Shown here: in pieces, positions 17,185 to 25,742 of the stretch
How positions within the stretch are numbered: position 1 is the first letter of the stretch
Layout of the letters: every line of letters starts with the position of its first letter
Assembly (NCBI GenBank): GCA_903830915.1
Contig: CAIKVR010000303.1
Span: 1 to 41,096, forward strand
DNA from: an uncultured Bacteroidales bacterium
GTDB lineage: Bacteria; Bacteroidota; Bacteroidia; Bacteroidales; Paludibacteraceae
Length of the DNA: 41,096 nucleotides
Reading direction: 5' to 3'
The notes under the pieces: model-generated
The model's input: the letters and a program-made list of their open reading frames with translations, nothing else
Database searches by the model: none
What the model was told of the DNA's origin: nothing
Translations under genes and position numbers: made by a program

Positions 17185-18282
17185 TTAATGATTTTTTATA
17201 TCTGAAATTTCCCTGTTTATATTATTCAACATATCATCAATGGTAAACTTTAACTGTGAAATCTGATTTTTCAAATCTGTATTCCAGTTGTTCACACTAA
17301 TTGAAATGGTTTTTCCGGCAAGGGTTTCGTTGCGTGCAGAAGTAAGCAATTCCAAAAAACGTTGTTTGTTTCTGGGTGTAAAACTATTATCTCTTGTACG
17401 AGTTTGTATATACATATTGAAATCATTCACGGCTTTGTTCACGTGATTCACAACCTCATTATATTTTTCAGATTGAATACGTAGATTTTCGTTATTGATT
17501 TGAAGTGATAAGTTTGCCATTTCTTCCCTCACATAGTTATTAATGCCCCCACAAAGTGTAATTCTTTTATTTTCACGTTCAAGTTTATCAATATTCTTCA
17601 ATTTAGACAGCGATTTAATAGAATCGGAAAAGTTGAAGTTTGATTTAGAATTGAGTTTTTGAAAATCATTGATATCAAATTCATTATAACTGATTGGATT
17701 TGTAATGCATTGCCAGATAGGGTCAAGTGGCATGTGGGTTTTTATAAACTCATCGGGTTGAATTTGAAAGAAATTATCACGGTATTCATTCACATATTCA
17801 TTGTTTCTCATAAAACCGGCAGCCCAGGTAGGATCAAAAAAATAGTAATGTTTATCAATCTCAACAACATTCCATGCATGGCTTTTATAAATCGGCTCTC
17901 CGTTTTGCCTCACATAACCCTCTACCAGATACGAGCGAATACCAATGGAATTACATGATGCATCAAATAATGCAGCATAATTTGCACAAACACCTTTTCT
18001 TCTTTGTAATGCATCATCTGCTAATTCCTGTTGATCAAAATAAGTAATCTTTGCATTCATTCTATCCAGATCATAACTGATGTTATGCGTTATCCAGATA
18101 AAAATTGCCCGTATTTTTTCAATTGGAGTTGAAAGATTTTGAGTAAGGAAACCAGCTATTTCAGCATTCGTTCTTTTGTTAGCCGGAACAGTCAGTGATT
18201 GTTTATCAATTATGCTATAATCGACCGCAAATAAAACTCCTGAATTCATCAAAATGAATAGAATCAGACAGAATTGTTTCAT
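17185..18282 (-). CDS. Secreted transglutaminase-like protein with helical C-terminal half
   Basis: 365 residues with a signal peptide (1-19, NSGVLFAV). The transglutaminase/protease-like core spans about 40-160 and keeps the Cys-His-Asp triad: C99 in RRKGVCANYAALF, H135 in YKSHAWNVV and D150 in YYFFDPTWA. Such bacterial proteins are papain-fold enzymes that act as proteases, transglutaminases or peptidoglycan-related hydrolases in the periplasm; the reaction here is unknown. The second half (about 205-365) is rich in charged residues and leucine/isoleucine and probably forms long helices or a coiled coil. Lies between prfB and galK, same strand, but a terminator after prfB suggests its own transcript. 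No near-perfect promoter seen. Confidence 0.8.
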   Translation of the reverse strand: MKQFCLILFILMNSGVLFAVDYSIIDKQSLTVPANKRTNAEIAGFLTQNLSTPIEKIRAIFIWITHNISYDLDRMNAKITYFDQQELADDALQRRKGVCANYAALFDASCNSIGIRSYLVEGYVRQNGEPIYKSHAWNVVEIDKHYYFFDPTWAAGFMRNNEYVNEYRDNFFQIQPDEFIKTHMPLDPIWQCITNPISYNEFDINDFQKLNSKSNFNFSDSIKSLSKLKNIDKLERENKRITLCGGINNYVREEMANLSLQINNENLRIQSEKYNEVVNHVNKAVNDFNMYIQTRTRDNSFTPRNKQRFLELLTSARNETLAGKTISISVNNWNTDLKNQISQLKFTIDDMLNNINREISDIKNH

Positions 18283-18320
18283 TGATTGGGAGTTTTAAAA
18301 TTTTTGCCGGTAAAAATAGT

Positions 18321-18365
18321 AAAAAAAAGCGTATTCCACACTAAAATATTTAGTATAAAATACGC
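18321..18365 (-). terminator. Intrinsic terminator of prfB
   Basis: On the minus strand the arms GCGTATT and AATACGC (18359-18365 and 18329-18335) close a long hairpin with an inner ACTAAA/TTTAGT pairing, followed by T8 (18321-18328). It lies 53 bases after the prfB stop. Confidence 0.75.
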
Positions 18366-18418
18366 CCTTTTGAAATCAATGTAATTTTCCCTGATTTAAA
18401 AGGAAAAAAGACTGAAAA

Positions 18419-19526
18419 TTAATCGGGAAATTCCATCAAGTAAGCTTTGATAAAGGCATCAATATCACCATCCATCACACCGTTTACGTTGGAAGTTTGA
18501 TAATTGGTACGGTGATCTTTCACGCGGCGGTCGTCGAACACGTAACTGCGGATTTGCGAGCCCCATTCTATTTTCTTTTTTCCGGCTTCGACCACTGCTG
18601 ATGCAGCACGACGTTTTTCCAGCTCCAACTCATACAGTTGCGATTTCAATAAGCGGATTGCATTGTCTTTGTTGCCAAACTGCGAGCGGCTTTCGGTATT
18701 TTCAATCACGATTTCGTCCATCTGATTAGTTACCGGATTCATAAATTTATAATGCAGACGCACACCTGTTTCCACCTTATTTACGTTCTGTCCACCTGCA
18801 CCCGATGAGCGGAAAGTATCCCAAGTCAACATGCCCGGATTTACTTCAATTTCAATGGTGTCGTCAACTAATGGAACAACATAAACTGAACAAAAAGAGG
18901 TCATTCGCTTACCTTGTGCATTGAAAGGTGATACACGCACCAAGCGATGAACACCGTTTTCACTTTTCAGGTAGCCGTAAGCCATTTCGCCATCAATTTG
19001 CATGGTTACGGTTTTGATACCCGCTTCGTCACCATCCTGCAGGTTGGTAATTTCGCATTTATACTTTTGTCGTTCGCACCAGCGCTGATACATTCGGAAA
19101 AGCATAGATGCCCAGTCCTGAGCCTCTGTACCACCTGCTCCACCCACAATTTTAATCACTGCTCCCAGTTTGTCTTCCTCGTGCGAAAGCATGTTTTTCA
19201 TTTCCAACGTTTCAATCGCCTCCAGGGCATGACGATAGGCTTCATCCACTTCTTCCTCGGTCACGGCTTCCTCTTTGTAGAAATCGTAGGAAAGTTGAAG
19301 TTCTTCAGCAGCTGTTTTCACCCCACTGTAGCCTTCAACCCAGTTTTTAAGTTCTTTGATTTTACGCATTTGGGCTTCGGCAGCTTTCGCATCGTCCCAA
19401 AATCCGGGAACATGAGTTCGTAGCTCCTCTTCTTCTATTTGAATTGCTTTTGAGTCGACGTCAAAGGTACCTCCTCAACGCGTTCTCGCGCTCCAACAAA
19501 TCTTTTAGTTGGTCTTGTGTTATCAT
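18419..19526 (-). CDS. prfB: Peptide chain release factor 2, expressed by programmed +1 frameshift
   Basis: RF2 recognises UGA and UAA and releases the finished peptide. The gene is in two frames. ATG at 19526 starts 21 codons (MITQDQLKDLLERENALRRYL) that end at an in-frame UGA (19463-19461). Skipping one T there continues in the frame that runs to 18419, giving 368 residues, the usual RF2 length. Signatures are the SPF tripeptide (VRVSPFNAQG), which reads UGA and separates RF2 from RF1, and GGQ (SSGAGGQNVNK), which triggers hydrolysis. A start at the internal ATG 19369 would lose 52 residues of the N-terminal domain. Expression should be autoregulated: low RF2 slows reading of the UGA and favours the shift. 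The coordinates cover both parts: 19526-19464, then 19462-18419. Confidence 0.95.
19461..19475 (-). promoter_or_regulatory. Programmed frameshift site of prfB
   Basis: On the minus strand AGGAGG (19475-19470), TAC, CTT, TGA, C: a perfect Shine-Dalgarno-like hexamer three bases before the slippery CTT-TGA-C. The arrangement and spacing match the classical RF2 recoding site. The frames on both sides encode RF2 sequence, which confirms it. Confidence 0.95.
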
Positions 19527-19540
19527 TTTTAGTTTAATTT

Positions 19541-19567
19541 GCCCCCAACCCCTAGAGGGGTATGAAG
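19541..19567. repeat. G/C-rich palindromic repeat between the PAP2-like gene and prfB
   Basis: Contains a perfect CCCCTAGAGGGG palindrome (19549-19560) preceded by CCCCCAA. It lies 15 bases upstream of the prfB ATG and so would be in its leader if the two genes are co-transcribed. Confidence 0.6.
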
Positions 19568-19639
19568 ATTGTTTATAATTATTATTGAATTTTAAATTTA
19601 AACTTTGGAAAAGTTGGATGTTGAAAAAGTTATTTAGTT

Positions 19640-20293
19640 TTAAAAGAAAAAACAAGGTGTAAAAACCAGCACAAATCCCAAAACGAAACCTACTAAAACC
19701 TGAGAAGGTGTGTGAGCTTTCAGTTCGAGGCGTGCTAGAGCAACCAGTCCGGAAATAATCAGTATAAATACAAACAGCCAAACAGGATTGAGAGCTGTGC
19801 GGTAACAAACTCCGAAAATAGAGGCACAAAATCCACCCATTCCGGTAGCGTGAGCACTGATTTTCCATCTCATGTTGATAAAAGTAACAACCAGAATTGA
19901 GAGGGTTGATCCAACACCCATAGCCACAATAAACGTGGGAAATTGCAGGGTTCGCCACATAAACATAGCCCAGAAAACATAGGCCATAAACGAGAAAAGG
20001 TAAGGCATGGTACGTTCTTCTTTTTTCGATATAAACAGGTCGTTCACTTCACCACGTTTCATCATCAACAATATTGGTACTGCCGGCATGATACCTGTAA
20101 ATAATAATGTACCTATTATTGCTACCCATCGCCAAAACAGCGGCATCAGCGTAAATATATCCATATTCATAAGTAGAATCATAGCGTATGTTGGCATCAG
20201 CAAGGGCTGAAAAACCAGAGAGATTAAATTGAAAACCCAGCCCCCTAAATCCCCCTTGGGCGACTTAAAGTTAGTATTATTTTGTATATTCAT
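19640..20293 (-). CDS. PAP2-like integral membrane protein
   Basis: 217 residues with about six transmembrane helices. It resembles the PAP2 (type 2 phosphatidic acid phosphatase) superfamily, which removes phosphate from lipid or undecaprenyl pyrophosphate carriers in the inner membrane. The three phosphatase motifs are partly kept: KKEERTMPY (90-98) for KxxxxxxRP, SAHATG (146-151) for SGH, and ARLELKAHTPSQVLVG (187-202) for the SRxxxxxHxxxD motif. R188 and H194 are present, but the Asp is replaced by Q198. Activity is therefore uncertain. Residues 7-19 (NFKSPKGDLGGW region) are encoded inside a dispersed palindromic repeat, so the original start may have been altered. rpoN lies upstream and prfB downstream on the same strand. 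Confidence 0.75.
   Translation of the reverse strand: MNIQNNTNFKSPKGDLGGWVFNLISLVFQPLLMPTYAMILLMNMDIFTLMPLFWRWVAIIGTLLFTGIMPAVPILLMMKRGEVNDLFISKKEERTMPYLFSFMAYVFWAMFMWRTLQFPTFIVAMGVGSTLSILVVTFINMRWKISAHATGMGGFCASIFGVCYRTALNPVWLFVFILIISGLVALARLELKAHTPSQVLVGFVLGFVLVFTPCFFF
20239..20279. repeat. G/C-rich palindromic repeat inside the start of the PAP2-like gene
   Basis: CAGCCCCCTAAATCCCCCTT, then GGGCGACTTAAAGTTAG. It shares its core with the copy at 20371-20411 (opposite orientation) and the GACTTAAAGTTAG ending with the copy at 20303-20341. It encodes residues about 6-19 of the protein starting at 20293. Confidence 0.7.
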
Positions 20294-20302
20294 ATTTATT
20301 TT

Positions 20303-20341
20303 CAGCCTCCCTGCCCCTAAGGGGACTTAAAGTTAGTTTTG
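20303..20341. repeat. G/C-rich palindromic repeat upstream of the PAP2-like gene
   Basis: CAGCCTCCCTGCCCCTAAGG, then GGACTTAAAGTTAG. Same orientation as the copy at 20239-20279, ten bases upstream of the PAP2-like ATG. Confidence 0.7.
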
Positions 20342-20370
20342 TTTTTATTTTATTTAAATTTATGGAGAAT

Positions 20371-20411
20371 AAGTCTTTAAATCCCCCAAGGGGGATTTAG
20401 GGGGCTTCTAA
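20371..20411. repeat. G/C-rich palindromic repeat at the 3' end of rpoN
   Basis: AAGTCTTTAAATCCCCCAAG, then GGGGATTTAGGGGGC. Its reverse complement matches the copy at 20239-20279. It abuts the rpoN stop codon TAG (20408-20410) and could act as a 3'-end hairpin for that transcript. Confidence 0.7.
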
Positions 20412-21859
20412 ACTTCTTTTCGCATCCTCGCTACCGGAATGTTCAGTTGTTCTCGGTATTTTGCCACCGTTCGGCGTGCCACCACGTAGCCTTTGGTTTT
20501 TAATATAGCTGCAAGGGTTTCATCTGTTATCGGTTTTTGTTTATCCTCGGCATCAATACAGTCCTGAAGGATTTTTTTGATTTCGCGGGTTGAAACTTCT
20601 TCACCGGAGTCGTTGGTCATTGATTCGGAAAAAAAATATTTTACCGGGAAAATGCCGAATTCGGTCTGGATATATTTGCTATTGCTCACTCTCGAAATGG
20701 TCGAAATATCATAACTCGTCCGGTCGGCAATATCTTTTAGAATCATCGGTTTCAGATAGGTATCATCGCCTTCGATAAAAAATTCTTTCTGGAAATTCAC
20801 AATAGCTATCATCGTTGTGAGCAGGGTTTGCTGCCGTTGTTTGATAGCGTCGATAAACCAACGCGCGGAGTCAATTTTTTGTTTTACAAACATGACCGCA
20901 TCTTTCATTTCACGACTTTGGTTCTTTTTGTTTCCGGCGTAATCCTGAAACATTTCGTTGTATGTACTGCTTACGCGCAATTCAGGTACATTGCTGTTGT
21001 TGAGCGAAACGGTGAGTTGACCTTCATCGTTTTCCAAAATAAAATCGGGGACAATTGTTGTCATTGATTTCTCCAGAACATTTCCGTCCCAGGCATTTCC
21101 AGGCTTGGGGTTTAGTCGGGTGATTTCGGTCATCACTTTTTTCAGCATGGTATCATCCATTTCCAACCCGCGCTGAATTTTATCAAAATGTTTTTTCGAA
21201 AATTCCTCGAAATACTCTTTGACAAGCCTTTTTGCCATATCAACCGATTCGCATGATTCTTTGCGTTCGAGCTGCAACATCAAACATTCCTGTAAGTTTG
21301 ACGCTCCTACTCCGGCCGGGTCGAGCTGGCGTACAAGGCTGATAATCCGGTACATTTCTTCATCGGTAGTTTCCACTCCGGCCTGAAACACGATGTCATC
21401 CACCATGGCTTCGGGTGTACGGCGCAGGTAGCCCTCGTCGTCAACATTACCAATCACGTATTCAAGCAATAGGCGTTCCTGATTCGAAACATGTAGTAAG
21501 CCTACTTGTTCTTCCAGAAATTCGTGAAAAGTCATACCTACCGAAAACGGAATATCCTCGTATTTATCGTCCTTCGATGTGTTATTGGCTTTGAGTTTGT
21601 AATCGGGAATATCATCGTCGGCCATATATTCTTCCGGGTCAAAATCATCGTTGTTGCCACCATCGTCAATGCTCAGATCGTCCATTTCCTCGGTTTCTTT
21701 TTCCGATTCAGCACCTTCTTCCAAGGCCGGATTTTCCTCCAGTTCCTGGCGGATGCGCTCCTCCAGCTCCAAAGTAGGCACTTCGAGCATTTTGATAACC
21801 TGAATTTGCGCAGGCGAAAGTTTCTGTTGTAGTTTTTGCTGTAACTGTTGTCGTAACAT
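20408..21859 (-). CDS. rpoN: RNA polymerase sigma-54 factor
   Basis: 483 residues, typical for sigma-54, which directs RNA polymerase to -24/-12 promoters under control of AAA+ enhancer-binding proteins. The Q-rich N-terminal activator-interaction region (MLRQQLQQKLQQKLSPAQIQ, then EVPTLELEERIRQELEENPAL) is followed by an acidic linker (about 50-90), a core-binding domain with LVRQLDPAGVGASNLQECL near 170-195 and the C-terminal DNA-binding part. The RpoN box is present as ARRTVAKYRE about 20 residues from the end. A minus-strand promoter candidate lies just upstream at 21895-21925. No enhancer-binding protein gene is in the window. The divergent neighbour is the SusC operon. Confidence 0.97.
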   Translation of the reverse strand: MLRQQLQQKLQQKLSPAQIQVIKMLEVPTLELEERIRQELEENPALEEGAESEKETEEMDDLSIDDGGNNDDFDPEEYMADDDIPDYKLKANNTSKDDKYEDIPFSVGMTFHEFLEEQVGLLHVSNQERLLLEYVIGNVDDEGYLRRTPEAMVDDIVFQAGVETTDEEMYRIISLVRQLDPAGVGASNLQECLMLQLERKESCESVDMAKRLVKEYFEEFSKKHFDKIQRGLEMDDTMLKKVMTEITRLNPKPGNAWDGNVLEKSMTTIVPDFILENDEGQLTVSLNNSNVPELRVSSTYNEMFQDYAGNKKNQSREMKDAVMFVKQKIDSARWFIDAIKQRQQTLLTTMIAIVNFQKEFFIEGDDTYLKPMILKDIADRTSYDISTISRVSNSKYIQTEFGIFPVKYFFSESMTNDSGEEVSTREIKKILQDCIDAEDKQKPITDETLAAILKTKGYVVARRTVAKYREQLNIPVARMRKEV

Positions 21860-21894
21860 AGGGTCATTAACAGGCTATAAGCCAACGAACAGAG

Positions 21895-21925
21895 CAAAGA
21901 TACATTTTTTTTGGAAGAAAAGAAA
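21895..21925 (-). promoter_or_regulatory. Candidate rpoN promoter
   Basis: On the minus strand TTTC (21925-21922), 19 bases, then TATCTTTG (21902-21895). The -7 element is a full match and the -33 element has one mismatch. The predicted start of transcription is about 30 bases before the rpoN ATG. Confidence 0.55.
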
Positions 21926-22262
21926 GGGGTGAAGGGGTTGGCAATTTTTGAAGTGAAAGATTTTTGAACTATTTTGTAAAAGGTTATACGAAATTTGTAG
22001 TTTTGTAAAAATATTAATGTTCAATATTTTGAGAGCTCCATTTTTTGTAATTCTGCTTCTTTGTTTGAGTTTAGTTTTTGGGGCAAACACAATTGAGTTC
22101 GCGTTAAGTGAAGGTAAATCACATCTTTAATCAAGCAAAGTAGGGGGGAACGCCAGCATTTAAAGTAAACATCAAGTTGATTTATAGTTAAATATTAATT
22201 AAAATACAACCATAAAAATATGAATTACCGCCTAAATTGTGTTTACTTTCCAAATATTTATG
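21926..22262. other. Divergent intergenic region between rpoN and the SusC operon
   Basis: The full gap is 539 bases. A 71-codon minus-strand frame at 21875-22090 has no recognisable features and overlaps the rpoN promoter, so I do not call it. No tRNA or riboswitch was recognised. An anti-sigma/ECF sigma pair, common next to SusCD genes, is absent. Confidence 0.4.
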
Positions 22263-22270
22263 TATTTTTG
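22263..22270 (+). promoter_or_regulatory. Candidate -7 element for the SusC operon
   Basis: TATTTTTG, a full match to TAnnTTTG, lies 128 bases before the SusC ATG at 22399. The expected -33 region has only a poor match (ATTG or TTGT at the wrong spacing). It implies a leader of about 120 bases, long enough for post-transcriptional control. Confidence 0.4.
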
Positions 22271-22398
22271 TAACCTTTTGCATTTGTTGTACGGAAATTC
22301 TTATGAATTTATGAAACGAGCATGAAGCAGATCTTTATCAAAGAAAATGAAAATCTGGTATGCGAATTCCATACAACATTTCTAAAAAATATTCATGT

Positions 22399-25300
22399 AT
22401 GAAAAAAACAATTTCAATTATATTCTTTCTATATCTTTTTTTAGCAATTACTTATGCTCAAACAACCAATATTTCGGGCTCTGTTGTAGATGAGTCGGGC
22501 GAACCGATTATTGGTGCAACAATTACCTTAAAGGATAGTAGAAAAGTTGGAACTTTAACTAACTTAGAAGGTAAGTTCAGACTTTCTGTTTCTGCAAAAT
22601 CAAAATCAATTATTGTATCATATATAGGTATGAAGGCTCAGGAAGCAGAAATAAAACCTGTAATGAAGATTAAATTATTTTCTGATGCTCAATTGCAGGA
22701 AGTTGTAGTAACAGGGATGCAAAAAATGGATAAACGCTTGTTTACCGGAGCTACTGACAAGTTAGATGCATCGAAAACTAAACTTGATGGAATACCCGAT
22801 GTAAGCCGTGCCCTGGAAGGACGATCTGCCGGAGTTTCGGTTCAAAATGTGTCTGGTACTTTTGGAACTGCACCTAAAATACGAGTACGTGGAGCAACTT
22901 CTATTTATGGTAGTTCTAAACCACTTTGGGTGGTGGATGGTGTGGTAGTTGAAAATGTGACTGATGTAAGTGCAGATGCTTTATCTTCGGGTGATGCGAT
23001 AACATTAGTGAGTTCGGCAATTGCCGGATTAAATGCAGATGATATTGAGAGTTTTCAGATTTTAAAAGATGGTTCAGCCACTTCAATTTATGGTGCTAGA
23101 GCAATGGCTGGTGTGATTGTAATAACTACAAAGAAAGGAAAATCAGGTGTAAGTAGTATAAGTTATACGGGTGAATATACTATGCGATTAACCCCAAGTT
23201 ACAACGAGTTTAATATTATGAATTCTCAGGATCAAATGGGAATCTATAAGGAAATGGAACAAAAAAGTTGGTTAAATTTCTCAGACGTATATAGAGACAA
23301 GGAAAGTGGTGTGTATGGAAAAATGTATCATTTAATAAATACATATAATCCTGTTACAAAACTTTTTGCTTTGGAAAACACACCGGAAGCCCGAAATGCG
23401 TATTTGAAAGAAGCAGAAACGAGAAATACTGATTGGTTTTCAGCATTATTTCAGTCAAATATAATGCATAATCATTCCATATCTATTTCATCGGGTACTG
23501 AAAAAACCTCATTTTACGCCTCATTAAGTGCCTTATATGATGATGGTTGGGCAAAACAAAGCAACGTGTCAAGATACACTGCCAACTTAAATGTAACTCA
23601 TAATATTTTAAAGAACTTATCATTGAATTTAATCTCAAATGGTTCGTACCGAAATCAAAGAGCACCCGGAACCTTAAGTCAGGATGTGGATGTGGTATCA
23701 GGTCAGGTGAAACGTGATTTTGATATTAACCCCTACAGCTATGCTTTGAATACATCCAGAGCGTTGGATAAAAACACCTATTATACACGCAATTATGCCG
23801 ACTTTAATATATTACACGAGTTAGAGAATAATTATATTGATCTAAATGTTGTTGATTTAAAGTTTCAGGGAGAATTAAAATGGAAGGCATTAAAAAACCT
23901 TGAATTTGGAGTACTCGGTGCTTTAAATTATAAAACCACATCACAGGAAGATTTTATTAAAGAATCATCAAATCAAATATTGGCATACAACGCAGGTATT
24001 GTTCCCGAAGATGTGACAATAAGAGATGCGAATCCATACCTTTACAAAGACCCTGACTATCTTTATGCATTACCTATAAGCATCTTACCTGAAGGTGGAA
24101 TCTACAAAAAACACGATTTTAAAATGAAATCGGTTGATTTCAGGGCTACAGTTAACTGGTCACAAGATTTCAACGATGATAACGTTGTGAATCTGTTTGG
24201 AGGAATGGAAACCAATGAAACAGACCGGAATAGTACTTCTTTCAATGGCTGGGGCATGCAATACGCTATGGGAGAAATACCATTTTATATCTATCAATTT
24301 ATAAAGAAAGGGATTGAGGATGGTAACTTATATTATTCATTAAGTAATACCCGAAAAAGGAGTATATCATATTTCGGATCATTAACCTATAGTTATAAAG
24401 GCAAGTATTCGTTAAATATAACATCGAGAGATGAAGGCTCCAACCTTTATAAAGGTAATTCACGATGGTTACCAACATGGAATTTTGGACTGTCATGGAA
24501 TGTACACGAAGAGAAATTTTTTCAGGAATTAAAACAAAAAATTTCGCACTTTAGTACCAGAGCGTCTTATAGTTTAACGGCTTCGCCTGTACCTGATTTT
24601 ATTACAAATTCAGATGTAGTTATTAAAAGTTATAATCCCTATCGCCCTTTTGCCGATTTAAAAGAAAGCGGTTTGCAAATTGTGTCGTTACAAAACGAAG
24701 ACTTGACTTATGAGAAAAAAAATGAATTAAATCTTGGCGCTGACTTAGGATTTTTGGACAATAAAATTAATGTTAGTTTTGATTGGTATTCGCGCGATAA
24801 TTATGATTTAATAGGACCTATAAATACATCAGGTGCAGGAGGAGAAACAATGAAATTTGCAAATGTGGCCAACATGAAAACAGGTGGGGTAGAATTATCA
24901 ATCTCAACAAAAAATATTGTTTCAAAAGATTTTAGCTGGATCTCAGATTTCATATTTGGTAAAAATCAAACAGAAGTTACAAAGTTAGATATGCAATCCA
25001 GCATAATTGACCTTATATCCGGTGCTGGTTTTGCTAAGAAAGGATATCCTAACAGAGCATTGTTTTCAATCCCCTTCGCCGGATTAGATGAAAATGGTTA
25101 TCCTACATTTTATAGGGCTGATGGGTCAAAAACAAATGTAAGAGACACTTACATTGATTTTCAAAGCAGAACAAACCTGGATTATTTGAAATACGAGGGA
25201 CCTACAGACCCTACCATTAACGGTAGCTTTGGTAACATATTCAATTATAAAAGTTTTAAACTGAATATTTTCGTCACCTATTCTTTTGGCAATGTTGTAA

Positions 25301-25722
25301 GATTGGATCCTGTTTTTAGCAGTAAGTACTCAGACTTAAATTCGATGACTAAAGAGTTTAAAAACAGATGGATGATACCCGGAGATGAAAATTTCACCAA
25401 CGTTCCGACTATTTTAACCAAGCGACAGTTAAATGACATTCAAGATCTAACAAAAGCGTATAACGCTTATAACTACTCTGATGTTAGAATTGCTGATGGT
25501 GGATTTGTTCGGTTGAAAGAAGTATCGTTGACATACGATTTTCCTAAGAAAAAGTTATTAAAAGAAATGAGCAATTTGTCTGTAAAGATTCAGGGAACAA
25601 ATTTGTTACTCTTGTATGCTGACAAAAAATTAAATGGTCAGGATCCTGAATTTTTCCGTTCAGGAGGTGTTTCTACCCCGGTTCCAAAACAATTCACTTT
25701 AACATTAAGAGCTGCTTTCTAA
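22399..25722 (+). CDS. SusC/RagA family TonB-dependent outer membrane transporter
   Basis: 1107 residues from ATG 22399; the frame is open to 22360 but the signal peptide begins at MKKTISIIFFLYL. It forms a TonB-dependent beta-barrel that imports oligomers bound by its SusD partner. After the signal peptide (ending ITYAQ) comes a CarboxypepD_reg-like domain (about 23-100, ISGSVVDESGEPIIGATITL), then a TonB-box-like QEVVVTG, the plug domain (about 105-240, RALEGRSAGVSV, KIRVRGATSIYGSSKPLWVV and AGVIVITTKKG) and the barrel, ending in the aromatic FTLTLRAAF typical of outer membrane proteins. No STN domain, so control by an anti-sigma factor through this protein is unlikely. The SusD gene follows after 20 bases. 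The accompanying genes suggest a protein-related substrate rather than a glycan. Confidence 0.95.
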   Translation: MKKTISIIFFLYLFLAITYAQTTNISGSVVDESGEPIIGATITLKDSRKVGTLTNLEGKFRLSVSAKSKSIIVSYIGMKAQEAEIKPVMKIKLFSDAQLQEVVVTGMQKMDKRLFTGATDKLDASKTKLDGIPDVSRALEGRSAGVSVQNVSGTFGTAPKIRVRGATSIYGSSKPLWVVDGVVVENVTDVSADALSSGDAITLVSSAIAGLNADDIESFQILKDGSATSIYGARAMAGVIVITTKKGKSGVSSISYTGEYTMRLTPSYNEFNIMNSQDQMGIYKEMEQKSWLNFSDVYRDKESGVYGKMYHLINTYNPVTKLFALENTPEARNAYLKEAETRNTDWFSALFQSNIMHNHSISISSGTEKTSFYASLSALYDDGWAKQSNVSRYTANLNVTHNILKNLSLNLISNGSYRNQRAPGTLSQDVDVVSGQVKRDFDINPYSYALNTSRALDKNTYYTRNYADFNILHELENNYIDLNVVDLKFQGELKWKALKNLEFGVLGALNYKTTSQEDFIKESSNQILAYNAGIVPEDVTIRDANPYLYKDPDYLYALPISILPEGGIYKKHDFKMKSVDFRATVNWSQDFNDDNVVNLFGGMETNETDRNSTSFNGWGMQYAMGEIPFYIYQFIKKGIEDGNLYYSLSNTRKRSISYFGSLTYSYKGKYSLNITSRDEGSNLYKGNSRWLPTWNFGLSWNVHEEKFFQELKQKISHFSTRASYSLTASPVPDFITNSDVVIKSYNPYRPFADLKESGLQIVSLQNEDLTYEKKNELNLGADLGFLDNKINVSFDWYSRDNYDLIGPINTSGAGGETMKFANVANMKTGGVELSISTKNIVSKDFSWISDFIFGKNQTEVTKLDMQSSIIDLISGAGFAKKGYPNRALFSIPFAGLDENGYPTFYRADGSKTNVRDTYIDFQSRTNLDYLKYEGPTDPTINGSFGNIFNYKSFKLNIFVTYSFGNVVRLDPVFSSKYSDLNSMTKEFKNRWMIPGDENFTNVPTILTKRQLNDIQDLTKAYNAYNYSDVRIADGGFVRLKEVSLTYDFPKKKLLKEMSNLSVKIQGTNLLLLYADKKLNGQDPEFFRSGGVSTPVPKQFTLTLRAAF

Positions 25723-25742
25723 TTTATTAATATTACAGAAAA

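Noticed and set aside
18947-19423. 158-codon plus-strand frame opposite prfB
   Set aside because: Antisense to a confirmed RF2 coding region; no independent start signal or family features.
19461-19958. 165-codon minus-strand frame ending at the prfB UGA
   Set aside because: Only its last 21 codons are real (start of RF2); the rest is out of frame within the PAP2-like gene and a repeat-bearing gap.
21875-22090. 71-codon minus-strand frame upstream of rpoN
   Set aside because: Covers the likely rpoN promoter; low-complexity composition and no recognisable feature.
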